Origin: Sedimentisphaerales bacterium
Lineage (GTDB): Bacteria > Planctomycetota > Phycisphaerae > Sedimentisphaerales > SM23-30
Length of the DNA: 35,092 nt
Assembly (NCBI GenBank): GCA_016934515.1
Contig: JAFGSR010000205.1
Location: 1 to 35,092, forward strand
Direction: 5' to 3'
Shown here piece by piece: positions 1 to 8,745 of the stretch (its first letter is position 1; each line of letters begins with the position of its first letter). The notes under the pieces are model-generated. The model saw only the letters and a program-made list of their open reading frames with translations, was not told where the DNA came from and did no database searches. The translations under genes and the position numbers were made by a program.

Positions 1-166
1 AATGACGAATGACGAAATCCGAATGACGATTTAATGACGAAATTCGAATGACGAATGGCGGTTATCGCCTGCAACAACAGATTATTTTACAAAAAATATA
101 ACGCTTATAACGCATTTAATCAAAAGAACTTATGTTATATAAAAGCAATTAAACGGTCAGTTTGAG
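1..166. repeat. 166-bp interspersed repeat, copy 1 (left end cut by window edge)
   Basis: This segment aligns without gaps to 4300-4465, with about 27 mismatches by eye (roughly 84% identity). The left third is a degenerate run of the heptamer AATGACG. The middle is A/T-rich and holds the shared block AGATTATTTTAC. The right end is CGGTCAGTTTGAG (154-166), which in copy 2 forms a terminal inverted repeat. No coding capacity is seen. The mobilising enzyme is unknown, and the true left end lies outside the window. Confidence 0.8.
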
Positions 167-181
167 TATACTATGAACTTA

Positions 182-253
182 TCCCGGCTTCGCCGGGAAC
201 TGTACCGCCGCCGTCCCGGCAACACTTGCCCAACTAGCCGGCAAGATGCCGGC
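182..253. other. Two GC-rich hairpins downstream of corA
   Basis: TCCCGGC / GCCGGGA (182-188 and 192-198, loop TTC) and GCCGGC / GCCGGC (237-242 and 248-253, loop AAGAT) form two strong stems. They lie 70-140 bases past the corA stop on the minus strand. No T-run follows, so they could be transcript-stabilising 3' structures, a weak terminator or a dispersed palindromic repeat. The function is not established. Confidence 0.4.
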
Positions 254-323
254 GATACAAATACAAATTCCTATACAATTGAATTACCTGTAATAAGAAA
301 ATACATTTTCTGACGTCATGCTG

Positions 324-1388
324 CTAAAGCCACTTTCTCTTTTTGAAATAAACCAACATGATAGTTGCTACAGTGGCCATGACCAACCAAACCGCGGGGT
401 AGGCTCCGTGCCATTTCAGTTCGGGCATATACTCAAAATTCATGCCGTAGATTCCGGCTATAAAAGTAAGGGGGATGAAGATAGTGGCAATTATGGTGAG
501 GACTTTCATGACGGCATTCATTCTGTTGCTGATGCTGGACAGATAAACATCCAGCATGCCGGAGATCATCTCGCGATAGGTTTCCATGGCATCGATAATC
601 TGGACGGCATGATCGTAAACATCGCGCAGATAAATTTCCGTGGTTTTGTGTATTAAAGGCGATTCGCTCCGCAAAAGCGAATTGACCAATTCTCTGACCG
701 GCCAGACGGACTTCCGGAAGAAGATCATTTCGCTTTTAAGTTCGTGGATCTGCTGTAGAGTTTCCTGCGAAGGGTCGGTGGCCACTTTTTCCTGAAGAGA
801 TTCGATTTTGTCCGCCATTTTTTCCAGAACTATAAAATAGTGATCCACGATACAATCGATCAAGGCGTATAAGAGGTAGTCCACGCCAAGTTTTCGAATT
901 CGCCACTTGGTATTTTTGATTCTATCGCGGACCAATCCAAAAACATCGCCCACACTTTCCTGAAAGGTAATTACATAATGGGAGCCAAGCACCAGGCTGA
1001 TCTGTTCGGAGCGGAATTTGTCATTTTCCTCATCGTAACTGAGCATTTTCAGGACCACAAAAATAGATGATTGGTAATCTTCGGCCTTGGGTCTTTGGTG
1101 GGTATTGAGCACGTCTTCGAGCATTAGAGAATGCAGGTCAAATATTTTGCCGATCTCTTCAATGACATCTATCTGGTGCAGGCCGTCGATATTAATCCAG
1201 GTAGTTGTGGAGGTGGTCTTGAAGGGTTCACATTCTTTTATGGAGGTAACTTGTTTTTCCTGGTAGTTTTGTTCATCGTAATCGATAACGGTAATACGTA
1301 TGGATTCAGCTTTTCTTTCGCCTATATGCATTAAGGTACCGGGCGCCTGGCCGGCTTTTTTAGCAGTTCTTTTAATTACTTTGGGCAT
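324..1388 (-). CDS. corA: CorA-family magnesium/divalent cation channel
   Basis: The 354-residue protein has the usual CorA length and layout: a large soluble N-terminal domain, a long helical region around residues 190-290, and two C-terminal membrane helices. The signature GMN (residues 315-317) closes the first helix, followed by NFEYMPEL in the periplasmic loop and a basic C-terminus (KKRKWL). CorA forms pentameric inner-membrane channels that import Mg2+ and sometimes Co2+ or Ni2+. The ATG start is supported by an upstream GGAG about 8 bases away. The gene stands alone, 374 bases downstream of the next minus-strand gene. The family assignment is firm; the exact ion is inferred from the family. 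Confidence 0.93.
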   Translation of the reverse strand: MPKVIKRTAKKAGQAPGTLMHIGERKAESIRITVIDYDEQNYQEKQVTSIKECEPFKTTSTTTWINIDGLHQIDVIEEIGKIFDLHSLMLEDVLNTHQRPKAEDYQSSIFVVLKMLSYDEENDKFRSEQISLVLGSHYVITFQESVGDVFGLVRDRIKNTKWRIRKLGVDYLLYALIDCIVDHYFIVLEKMADKIESLQEKVATDPSQETLQQIHELKSEMIFFRKSVWPVRELVNSLLRSESPLIHKTTEIYLRDVYDHAVQIIDAMETYREMISGMLDVYLSSISNRMNAVMKVLTIIATIFIPLTFIAGIYGMNFEYMPELKWHGAYPAVWLVMATVATIMLVYFKKRKWL

Positions 1389-1762
1389 TATTCGTCTCCT
1401 TTTTCCTGATCATTCGGTTTAAGATTAAGACGGGAAAACGAACCATAAGACGTAATCCTGCCAGGAATGAAATAGTGTGCATTTTCATTTGTGCTTTGTT
1501 AACCAATTCACGAAAAAGTGCCACCCGACGTCGTATTGAGCCAGGGGCCGGCCGGTTAGTGTAAACATAGGTTTTTAACAGTGTTATGGTCTAGTTGAAA
1601 TGGCGGGTACGGTCCGCCCAACAAGAATTCAATATTACCGTCAAGCGGTGGTGGCGGTCAATGATATAATGTCGGGTATTAGAACGGGCCTTATATAGGC
1701 GGTTGCAGTAGGGGGTGTATTTGGACAACCAGATTTTCCGACAGTTCCGGTGATTCTGTTTT
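1389..1762. other. Non-coding gap between corA and the small conserved gene
   Basis: This stretch holds the corA ribosome binding site (GGAG just upstream of 1388) and presumably its promoter. A 75-codon minus-strand frame (1591-1818) runs through it, but it lacks a ribosome binding site, overlaps the preceding gene and has no recognisable sequence. No clear promoter or terminator could be picked out by eye. Confidence 0.4.
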
Positions 1763-2149
1763 TCAAACAACATAATGAAGTACAAAATTGAGATAATCTC
1801 GGTCGCCGGGTTGAGCATTCGAATGGGTATGAACAGATTCCAATACCACCTTCAGGCCGTTTTTCCAGATGTTATCCGGGACATCCAAACGTGTTTGTCG
1901 GATACACTCGATTTCATTTATCAGCAGGGTTGACAACTTATCGACAGGTTCGGTGTCGGCGATGGCTGTTTTTAATGCCGAGGTAATGACACGATCGTCG
2001 ATGTCGGGGCAGCGGCGAAATGTGGATACGATGGAGAATTCTATATTCTGGAGTACGTCAATATGATCTCTGGTCATATGTTTAAGCATTTTTCCAGGAT
2101 TTTCCTGCCGTTCAAATTTCCGTCTTCTTATGATTTTATTTTTTGACAT
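1763..2149 (-). CDS. Small conserved helical protein of unknown function
   Basis: The 128-residue protein begins with a very basic stretch (SKNKIIRRRKFERQ). A predicted all-helical domain follows, containing IEFSIVSTFRRCPDIDD near residues 37-53 and ending DYLNFVLHYVV. An AGGAG sits 6 bases before the ATG, so the frame is very likely translated. The pattern 'IEF.IV..(F/Y)R..P.I.D' followed by a short helix bundle looks like a small conserved bacterial family, but I cannot name it. No membrane segment, signal peptide or metal-binding motif is visible. It lies between corA and the exported protein gene on the same strand. The function is unknown. Confidence 0.75.
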   Translation of the reverse strand: MSKNKIIRRRKFERQENPGKMLKHMTRDHIDVLQNIEFSIVSTFRRCPDIDDRVITSALKTAIADTEPVDKLSTLLINEIECIRQTRLDVPDNIWKNGLKVVLESVHTHSNAQPGDRDYLNFVLHYVV

Positions 2150-2241
2150 TGCTTACTCCTGTTTTAATTTTATTTGTGGCTGTTCCTGGTTTTTTTTGTA
2201 TCCTCGTCTCTGATTTCCCCAAGTTTTCGGCACTTTTCGGA

Positions 2242-4251
2242 TTACGGCCAGGGTTTCCAGGGATTTGCTTTCCAGTCGGTGAGCACTGATGGAGAGGGAT
2301 TTTTCCATACCTGACAGAGAGGAGCAGTTCCTTTTAGCCAATCGGTTTCACTCAAAATTTTTACAGAGTAACGTTTTGTACCGGTCCTGGTGTTCGTATA
2401 TTCATACAAAGGAGCTACAATACTTTCGTTGTTTTGTTTTGTGGCATTCTCAGGCAAGCCGAAGAACAGTGGTGCAAGGGAGTTGTCGGTGGAGGTTTTT
2501 TTAAGTTGAAATCCCTGGGCAGCGGAGCTGGTTTGGTAAATAGGGACCAAGCCATCATAGGCACGTTCCGGCGAGATGGCATAGAAAGGAACACCAACAA
2601 TCTCTGGGTCTATACCTTTTAACCGGACATCTTTGCCCAACAGATATTGCGGATTCTGTTGCGGAGAGTTGGTTTCATAAACGGGAACAGGCAGGTGAAG
2701 CCTTTCATCGGACAAGTCGAGGCGATACATGATCTGATTGTAATCATAACGAGGAGTGGCTTTTTCAGGAGTTCCTGAGAAAGTGTGTGAATAGGTTCCT
2801 TCAAAATAGATCAGTCGTCCCTCTTGCTGGTCCAAATAGGGATGGTGTTTGGGATTGTAGAAGGAATAACAGTCGTGAGTTACGACTTTCCTGGCGTAGC
2901 CCCATGGTCCCAAAGGAGTGTCAGCTTCAGCGTACCAAACCTCACCAAGAAAAGAAGAGGTTCCACCCGCCTGAACAGTGATCATGATCCACTTGCGGCG
3001 GTAAGGATTCCAATAGATAGAACCGCCATGGGGCATAACCGCAGAGCCGGTTTCGATGTCATATAGAAAGGAATTGCTTTCTTTTTCTTTTTGGAGAGCC
3101 TGGATCAATTCGCTTTTTTTAGATTTCCAAATTTCGAGCAACTTTCCGGCAGATATCCAGCGAAGCTTGCTTTCAAAAGGTGGGTCAGCGTGTTGGTCAG
3201 GATCAGACAACGCGGTAAAGACTTCAAATTCGTTGGGATTAGTAGCAGATTCCCATGAAGCTTTGATACGCATACGAGTGGACAACGGGAAGGCAGTGGC
3301 AAAATAGTAGTAACGATTATTGCCGTTGTTGATTCCGAAAGGATGTCCGGCAGTATTGAAGAGCAGAAATTCCGGGTCGGCACGAATGATCGGCACGAAC
3401 TGATTGATATCTTCCTTATATTGCATAATCCCCCTCTCCAGCGCTTCAGCAAGACTTTTCATGCGAGCAAAAATGGCCAGCATGTGTTGTTCGCCTGCTG
3501 CATCTTCAACTGAGAAAAACCCGTCAACCCAAATCATTCCGGGTTCGGGTAGGGGGGCCATTTTTTTGCTAAAACCATTTTCATCGGTGAAGTAGTGAAG
3601 GTCAATGCCTGCTGCCGGATCGAGGCCACCTTGAGCCGGAAGAGAGGAAACGGCTCCGGCCATGGCAAAATGTCCCAAGGGATATGAAGGTCTTGCGGTA
3701 TCGCCCCAGAACCAGTAGAGCTTATCCTTGTACCAGCAGGTTTGAACGGAATCCTGGCCGGTGACCAATCCATTGATAACTGGGTTGTTCAGGGGGACGG
3801 GATTTCCCAAAATTACACTGTCTCGATAGATGCCTTGTCCGGTAATGCGATACAGACGTTCGGCGATGTTGATTCGTTTGACTTTGATGGTTGCGGAGTT
3901 GCCGGGTTTAAGAAGGATCCTTTTTCCGCGGAAGCCAAATCCATCCTTGGGATACTCATATCCATGGCCCGAGATGAAGAAAAAGACTTCCCGGTTCATC
4001 AAGCCCGGCTCGTAAAAGGCGATGGTCCCATGACTATCGGTGAAATACGAAATCAGATTTGTTGTTTTCAGTTCAATGAGCGGGACGCCTCGTCCGGTTT
4101 GCTCATCGACCACTTTGATTTGAAAGCAGAGTTTTTTTAGAGTGTCCATCTTTTCCGGGAGCACTGCATCTGAGGCTTGGAGAGATGGCGGGTTAAGCAG
4201 AAAACCTGCGCAGAGGATTAAAGAAATTACTAAGATTGTTCTCTTATGCAA
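2242..4251 (-). CDS. Exported propeller-type protein (DUF4185-like) with C-terminal PVY repeats
   Basis: The 669-residue protein starts with a Sec signal peptide (LVISLILCAGFLL core, likely cut after LQA). Residues about 40-130 resemble a carboxypeptidase-regulatory or CNA-B type beta-sandwich. Residues about 140-500 hold propeller-like motifs (DSVQTCWYKDKLYWFWGDT, SIYWNPYRRKWIMI, GEVWYAEADTPLGPW) like DUF4185/GH43-type folds. The C-terminus repeats 'VPVYET', 'VPFYAIS', 'VPIYQTS', 'APLYEYTNTRTGTKRYSV', resembling DUF5648-type repeats. The start appears to be TTG at 4251: an AGG lies 9 bases upstream, and the next Met (residue 35) would remove the signal peptide. Repeat copy 2 ends only a few dozen bases upstream, so it occupies the promoter region. 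Export is well supported; any enzymatic activity is a guess. Confidence 0.8.
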   Translation of the reverse strand: MHKRTILVISLILCAGFLLNPPSLQASDAVLPEKMDTLKKLCFQIKVVDEQTGRGVPLIELKTTNLISYFTDSHGTIAFYEPGLMNREVFFFISGHGYEYPKDGFGFRGKRILLKPGNSATIKVKRINIAERLYRITGQGIYRDSVILGNPVPLNNPVINGLVTGQDSVQTCWYKDKLYWFWGDTARPSYPLGHFAMAGAVSSLPAQGGLDPAAGIDLHYFTDENGFSKKMAPLPEPGMIWVDGFFSVEDAAGEQHMLAIFARMKSLAEALERGIMQYKEDINQFVPIIRADPEFLLFNTAGHPFGINNGNNRYYYFATAFPLSTRMRIKASWESATNPNEFEVFTALSDPDQHADPPFESKLRWISAGKLLEIWKSKKSELIQALQKEKESNSFLYDIETGSAVMPHGGSIYWNPYRRKWIMITVQAGGTSSFLGEVWYAEADTPLGPWGYARKVVTHDCYSFYNPKHHPYLDQQEGRLIYFEGTYSHTFSGTPEKATPRYDYNQIMYRLDLSDERLHLPVPVYETNSPQQNPQYLLGKDVRLKGIDPEIVGVPFYAISPERAYDGLVPIYQTSSAAQGFQLKKTSTDNSLAPLFFGLPENATKQNNESIVAPLYEYTNTRTGTKRYSVKILSETDWLKGTAPLCQVWKNPSPSVLTDWKANPWKPWP

Positions 4252-4269
4252 TTGGTCAAACCTTATTAT

Positions 4270-4468
4270 TAACTCAAACTGACCGACGGTCAGTTTGAGA
4301 ATGACGAATGACGAAACCCGAATGACGATTTAATGACGAAATCCGAATGACGAATGAAGATAATCGGTGGTGGAGACAGATTATTTTACGAGAAATATAA
4401 TGCTTATAAAGTAATCATTCAAAATAACATATGTTACATAAAGGCAATTAGACGGTCAGTTTGAGTTA
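4270..4468. repeat. Interspersed repeat, copy 2, with terminal inverted repeats (MITE-like)
   Basis: The outer ends are a perfect 16-base inverted pair: TAACTCAAACTGACCG at 4270-4285 and its complement at 4453-4468. The left end carries a second inverted copy, CGGTCAGTTTGAG, at 4287-4299, giving a 13-base palindrome with one central base. The internal 166 bases (4300-4465) match window positions 1-166 without gaps. No ORF is present. The size (about 200 bp), inverted ends and lack of coding resemble a non-autonomous miniature transposable element. No clear target-site duplication was found. It separates the promoter of the exported propeller gene from the 3' end of the channel gene. Confidence 0.75.
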
Positions 4469-4491
4469 TTAAATTGTTTTGTGCTGAATTT

Positions 4492-5604
4492 TCAAGAAAG
4501 CATTTTTTGCAAAGCTAGGCGATTTTCCGGGACTCCGATAAAAATAAGTACCATTTTTGGTTCGATGATCTCCTGGGGATTGGGATTGTATTGGAATTCG
4601 CCGGTTTTTGGGTTATGATATGCAATAATCAAGATGCCGCTTTTCTGATAGAGATCGGAAAATGTTTTACCGACAAAGGCAGCTCCTTCCTGAACCTCCA
4701 TATCTTCCAGGCGAACCCCGATTTCTTTTTCGTCACGAAGCATACGATCCAAGAAAGAAACCACGTAAGGCCGAATCAATTCCGAGGCAATCCGCATGCC
4801 GCCGATCATGTGCGGCGAAACCAGATAGGAAGCGCCGGCTTTAAGAAGTTTCTTTTGGTTTTTGGGCAGGTTGCATTTTGCGGCGATTTTGATTTCCGGG
4901 TTCAATTCCTTAGCGGCAAGGACCAGATAAAGATTATCCTTGTCATCTTCGAGGCACGCAATCAGTGCCTGGGCCTTTTCGACGCCGGCCTGTTTTAGTA
5001 AATGATCGTCAGTAGGATCACCCTGCAAAGACACCAGCGATGCAATTTCATGAGACAGTTCCTCAATTGCCGCGGAGCTTTCTTCGATAACGACGAAAGG
5101 CCTTTTGGTTTTATGAAGTTCCTTTGCTGTAAAAACGCCTATGTCCTTAATGCCGCAAATAATGTAATGCTGATCCATTTTTTTTATCCTTTTCAAAATC
5201 CTTTTCAGCAGGAAGTACATTTTCAGTCGGCCTTCGACCAAAAAAGCTGTAAAGTTCGAGATAGTGTACGCGACCGCCACCATGTACAGCATAATCGATA
5301 TTATCGTAAACAGCATCAGCAGGTTGCTGTCTTTGGTGCCGAGCAGGTCTTCGTAACCTACGGTGGAAACCGTGATGGTAACCATGTAGAAACAGCGTAG
5401 AAGTGAGACTTCCCGCCCTTCGTATTGCATAAGCAATTTGAACAACACGGAGAAAAAAATCATCAAACAAATCAGCAGAACAATCGGCCTGATTATCTTA
5501 CTGATTTCTTTGTCCATTTGACCTTGCGCCATACCAATTTCCCCATCAGTTCGACAAACACCGACGCACCATTTTTCCAAGAGCGTATTATAGATATCTT
5601 TCAA
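4492..5604 (-). CDS. Two-TM potassium channel with RCK (TrkA-N/TrkA-C) domains
   Basis: The order is transmembrane helix 1 (about residues 37-60), pore helix and filter TVGYED (81-86), transmembrane helix 2 (about 94-124), a Rossmann RCK_N domain beginning HYIICGIKDIG (146-156), and a C-terminal RCK_C domain. This is the MthK/Kch-like layout: a tetrameric inner-membrane K+ channel gated by ligands bound to the cytosolic RCK ring. The filter has Glu where nearly all K+ channels have Gly (TVGYGD). The frame opens with TTG at 5604; ATG codons at 5532 and 5517 (the latter after AAGGTC) are equally likely starts and keep every domain. It lies just downstream of the DUF5107-TPR gene on the same strand and may be co-transcribed with it. 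Confidence 0.88.
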   Translation of the reverse strand: MKDIYNTLLEKWCVGVCRTDGEIGMAQGQMDKEISKIIRPIVLLICLMIFFSVLFKLLMQYEGREVSLLRCFYMVTITVSTVGYEDLLGTKDSNLLMLFTIISIMLYMVAVAYTISNFTAFLVEGRLKMYFLLKRILKRIKKMDQHYIICGIKDIGVFTAKELHKTKRPFVVIEESSAAIEELSHEIASLVSLQGDPTDDHLLKQAGVEKAQALIACLEDDKDNLYLVLAAKELNPEIKIAAKCNLPKNQKKLLKAGASYLVSPHMIGGMRIASELIRPYVVSFLDRMLRDEKEIGVRLEDMEVQEGAAFVGKTFSDLYQKSGILIIAYHNPKTGEFQYNPNPQEIIEPKMVLIFIGVPENRLALQKMLS

Positions 5605-5636
5605 GCGTTAACAAGAACAAATTCAAAGCTACTCGG

Positions 5637-8600
5637 TTACGGAGTGAGAGCTTTTTTGCAGAGATTGCGGAATTTGTTTTGTTTTTCGGAGCCGGGTTGG
5701 GCTTGGGCGCCGGATTGCCAGGCGGATTTGGCTTGGTCGGGTTGGTTGAGGGCGGCGTAGGTTTGGCCGATGAGGTAGTATTCCTGGGCCTGTTCGGGGT
5801 GGTTGGGTTTTCCGACGCCGATGTTTTCGGGGTAGGTAATGGCGGCGGTGAAATCCTTGAGTGCGGCGGTGAAGTTCTGGTTGTCGAGGTGGATTTGGCC
5901 TCGTGCGACGTGGGCCTGGTTGAAGATGTTCCAGGTTACGCTGGAGCCTTCCCAGTTGACAAAGTAGGGGGTGGATTCGAGCAGGTCGAGGCATTCGTCG
6001 TAACGTTTTTCGTCCAGATAGGCCTGGCCCCACATGATGATGATGTCGGCGCGGCGGAGAGTTTCGAAAGGCATATTTTTGATGAGGTCGATGGCTTGGG
6101 GGCGTTGGTGGTTTTCGATGAGAATTTCGGCGAGGTCGCGGTAAAGAGTCTGGTCGGATTTTCGGGCGGTGATGGCCTGGCGGTAGAAGTTTGATGCTTT
6201 ATCGAGATCGTTCTGTTTCCAGTAGAATAAGCCGAGGTTGCGGAAGGCGATGCTGAGGGATTGGTCCAGATCGGCGGCTTTTTTCCATTGGGAGACGGCT
6301 TCATCGAGGCGGCCGAGGTTGCCGAGGAGATTGCCGAGGTGGAGATGGGCGTAAGCGTCGGAGGGATTATTCTGCAGGGCGAAGTTGAATACTTCGACGG
6401 CCTGGGGGCGCGAGGGGAAGACGAAATCTTTGTTGATTTTGGCGGCCCGGTCGAGATAATTTTTGGCAAGTTGTTCATGGCCGCTGAGGTGGGCGAAATA
6501 AGCGAGGTAGTAAAGCGGCAGGGGGCTGAGTTGGTTGTCCGGGGTGTTGTCGACGCAGAAGGCGGCGAGCAGTTGGAGAGCTTCGTTGGTCAGGCCTAGT
6601 TCGGCGAAATCGAGGGCGGCTTCGATCATTTCGAAATTGTCTTCGCCGAGGAAGGCGTGGCTTTGTTGGGTGAAATCGTTCAGGGCCTGATCGTTTTGCA
6701 AGGCCAGCAGGGCGCGCGGAATAAGGTTGGTGGGATTCTGGGAGATCATTTGTCGGGCCCGCGAGAAGGCGAGTTCCTTTTGGCCTCGTGCATAGGCGGC
6801 GATTAATAAGTGGTTTTTGGTCTTGGTGTCGGACGGTTTGGCGAAGACGGCTTTGGTGAAGGATTCCATGGCGTGGTTGTATTGATTGAGGCGGAGGTAG
6901 GTGCGGCCGAGGAGGTCCTGGCCGATGGATTCGGTGCCGAAGCATTTGGCGGCGCGGGCGGCGCAGCGCAGAGCGTTGTCGAATTGTCCGAGGCGGAAAT
7001 AGCTGGAGCCGAGGAAATACCAGCAGAGTCCGTCTTCGTCGGGTTTGCGTTGTAGGGCTTTTTGGAGTATATCGATGGCTGATTGATATAATCCGGCTTC
7101 GAAGTCGAGCACGGCAAGGTTTCTGAGGGCGGGTCGGTAGGCGGGATCTTCGAGCAGGGCCATTTCGTAATATTTGCGGGCCTGAGGGCGGTTGGTGGCC
7201 CGGTCGAGCTTGAGGCCTTTGAGATATTTTTCTTCGGTGGTCAATTGGTCGTCGGATTTTTCCTCGAAGGTTTTTGGATCGGGAGGTTCGATGGGAGGAA
7301 TGGGCAGGGGGGAAATGTATTTAGCCAGGACGAAGCCCTGGTCGGTTTTGACGGTGATTTCGACAGGTTCATCGGCGGGGTGATCTAATTTGATTATTTG
7401 CGGTGATTTGGGTGAGAGGTTGATGGTGTTATTGTAAAGTTCGCGGTCGTTGTGTTTGATCAGGCAGGTGGCGTTGTCGAAAATACCGGTGGGCATCATG
7501 CGGATTTCGAGGGTGTTGTCGGAGCGAATGGGTTGAATGGCGAGGTCTTTGGTGGCGAATTCGAAGCCCTGGCCGAGGCCATGGACGGGATACCACCATT
7601 CCTGCCAACTGACTTGTTCGCGGGGCCAGAGCATGCCGTAATCCGACTGGGTGGGAAGGGGTCCGCTTTGTACTTCGATGTAAGGGCCGTCTTTGTCGGT
7701 GAGGTTTTGCTGAGATACGCGGCCATATTCGCCTTGGCCCCAGGTCCAGGCTTTTTTGCCGGGCAGGTCCTGGTGGTTGGAAACCTGTACGGTGCCGTGG
7801 TCAACATCGACCTGATAGGAGCCGAAGAAGTCGAACTCGCATTTGTAGCCGAAGATGGAGGAGGCATCGGCGTAATTTTTGAGCCAGGAGATGTCGTTGC
7901 CTTCGTTGACGGGCCAGGAGAAGAATTTGATACCGTTATGGTCGGTGCCGAGGGTCATGGGGTAAATGAAGCGGGTTCCGTTGCGTTGGGGTTCGGCGGT
8001 GCAGTTCCAGAAATAGTAGGGATTCATGGCGTCGGCGGGGTTGAAGATTTTGATGCGTTCGTCGAGATAAGAACGGCCGGGGTGGAGGGTGAGTCGAACG
8101 GTCCATTGGGTGCGAAGGGATTGTTCGAGGTTGCTGACTTCGAGGTAAACGGAGCCATCGCGGTTTTGTCCGTTGATGACGTTGACGGGAGAGAGGATGG
8201 TAACGGTGTGGACCTGGGGTCCGGCGTTCCATTCGACGCCGCCGCTAATGAAGGCGCCGCGCATGGCGATCATGCTGGGTTTGATGACCTGGTTAAGGTG
8301 GAAGACTTCATGGTTTTGGGTTTTGTCGAGTACCGAGTGAAGTCGTCCGCCGAGTTCGGGCAGGCAGGTGATTTTGAGGAATTCGTTTTCGAGGAAGATG
8401 GCCTGGTAGGTTCGGTTTTCGAGTTTTCGGGAGAGATGGTCCTGCATGGTGTAGGGATAGACAATTGAGCCTTTGACGGTGGTTGAGCCTTTGACGGCAC
8501 CTTCGAGGGCCCAGAACTTGGGATTGACGTCGGTTTGCCAGGGGTAGGTGGGGATGGTAATTTGTCCCTGCCAGGTTCGGGCGGCAGTGGGCTTTTCCTG

Positions 8601-8678
8601 GGCGAAGGCGGCCAGGTAGCCGGTCAGGGTGATTGCGAGAAATAAAACCAACATCATTTTCTTTTGCAGTAAGTTCAT
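5637..8678 (-). CDS. Exported DUF5107 and tetratricopeptide-repeat protein
   Basis: The 1013-residue protein has a signal peptide (LVLFLAITLTGYLAAFA, cut near residue 27). An N-terminal DUF5107 domain (about 40-420) carries the galactose-mutarotase-like motifs PELGGR (107-112) and GGVEWN (146-151). About ten TPR units run from residue 490 to the end (for example KYLKGLKLDRATNRPQARKY). DUF5107-TPR proteins are common in planctomycetes and Bacteroidota next to sugar-utilisation genes; the fold suggests carbohydrate binding or processing in the periplasm, but no reaction is established. GGAG lies 7 bases before the ATG. It sits 67 bases downstream of the OPT transporter gene and just upstream of the K+ channel gene, all on one strand. 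Codons strongly favour C in third position, which produces long false frames on the other strand. Confidence 0.88.
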   Translation of the reverse strand: MNLLQKKMMLVLFLAITLTGYLAAFAQEKPTAARTWQGQITIPTYPWQTDVNPKFWALEGAVKGSTTVKGSIVYPYTMQDHLSRKLENRTYQAIFLENEFLKITCLPELGGRLHSVLDKTQNHEVFHLNQVIKPSMIAMRGAFISGGVEWNAGPQVHTVTILSPVNVINGQNRDGSVYLEVSNLEQSLRTQWTVRLTLHPGRSYLDERIKIFNPADAMNPYYFWNCTAEPQRNGTRFIYPMTLGTDHNGIKFFSWPVNEGNDISWLKNYADASSIFGYKCEFDFFGSYQVDVDHGTVQVSNHQDLPGKKAWTWGQGEYGRVSQQNLTDKDGPYIEVQSGPLPTQSDYGMLWPREQVSWQEWWYPVHGLGQGFEFATKDLAIQPIRSDNTLEIRMMPTGIFDNATCLIKHNDRELYNNTINLSPKSPQIIKLDHPADEPVEITVKTDQGFVLAKYISPLPIPPIEPPDPKTFEEKSDDQLTTEEKYLKGLKLDRATNRPQARKYYEMALLEDPAYRPALRNLAVLDFEAGLYQSAIDILQKALQRKPDEDGLCWYFLGSSYFRLGQFDNALRCAARAAKCFGTESIGQDLLGRTYLRLNQYNHAMESFTKAVFAKPSDTKTKNHLLIAAYARGQKELAFSRARQMISQNPTNLIPRALLALQNDQALNDFTQQSHAFLGEDNFEMIEAALDFAELGLTNEALQLLAAFCVDNTPDNQLSPLPLYYLAYFAHLSGHEQLAKNYLDRAAKINKDFVFPSRPQAVEVFNFALQNNPSDAYAHLHLGNLLGNLGRLDEAVSQWKKAADLDQSLSIAFRNLGLFYWKQNDLDKASNFYRQAITARKSDQTLYRDLAEILIENHQRPQAIDLIKNMPFETLRRADIIIMWGQAYLDEKRYDECLDLLESTPYFVNWEGSSVTWNIFNQAHVARGQIHLDNQNFTAALKDFTAAITYPENIGVGKPNHPEQAQEYYLIGQTYAALNQPDQAKSAWQSGAQAQPGSEKQNKFRNLCKKALTP

Positions 8679-8745
8679 GAAAATCTCCTGATAGTGTGAG
8701 TTCGCACTTTTTGTTGACCTGGATATTTAGGTTTTGATTCGATTG

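Noticed and set aside
1591..1818. 75-codon minus-strand frame after the small conserved gene
   Set aside because: No ribosome binding site, a 56-base overlap with a well-supported gene, and no recognisable sequence. The upstream protein already ends in a plausible C-terminus, so this is not a frameshifted tail.
7452..8468. 338-codon plus-strand open frame opposite the DUF5107-TPR gene
   Set aside because: It is an antisense frame kept open by C-ending codons of the real gene; its composition is Gly/Val/Glu-rich with no signature and no ribosome binding site.
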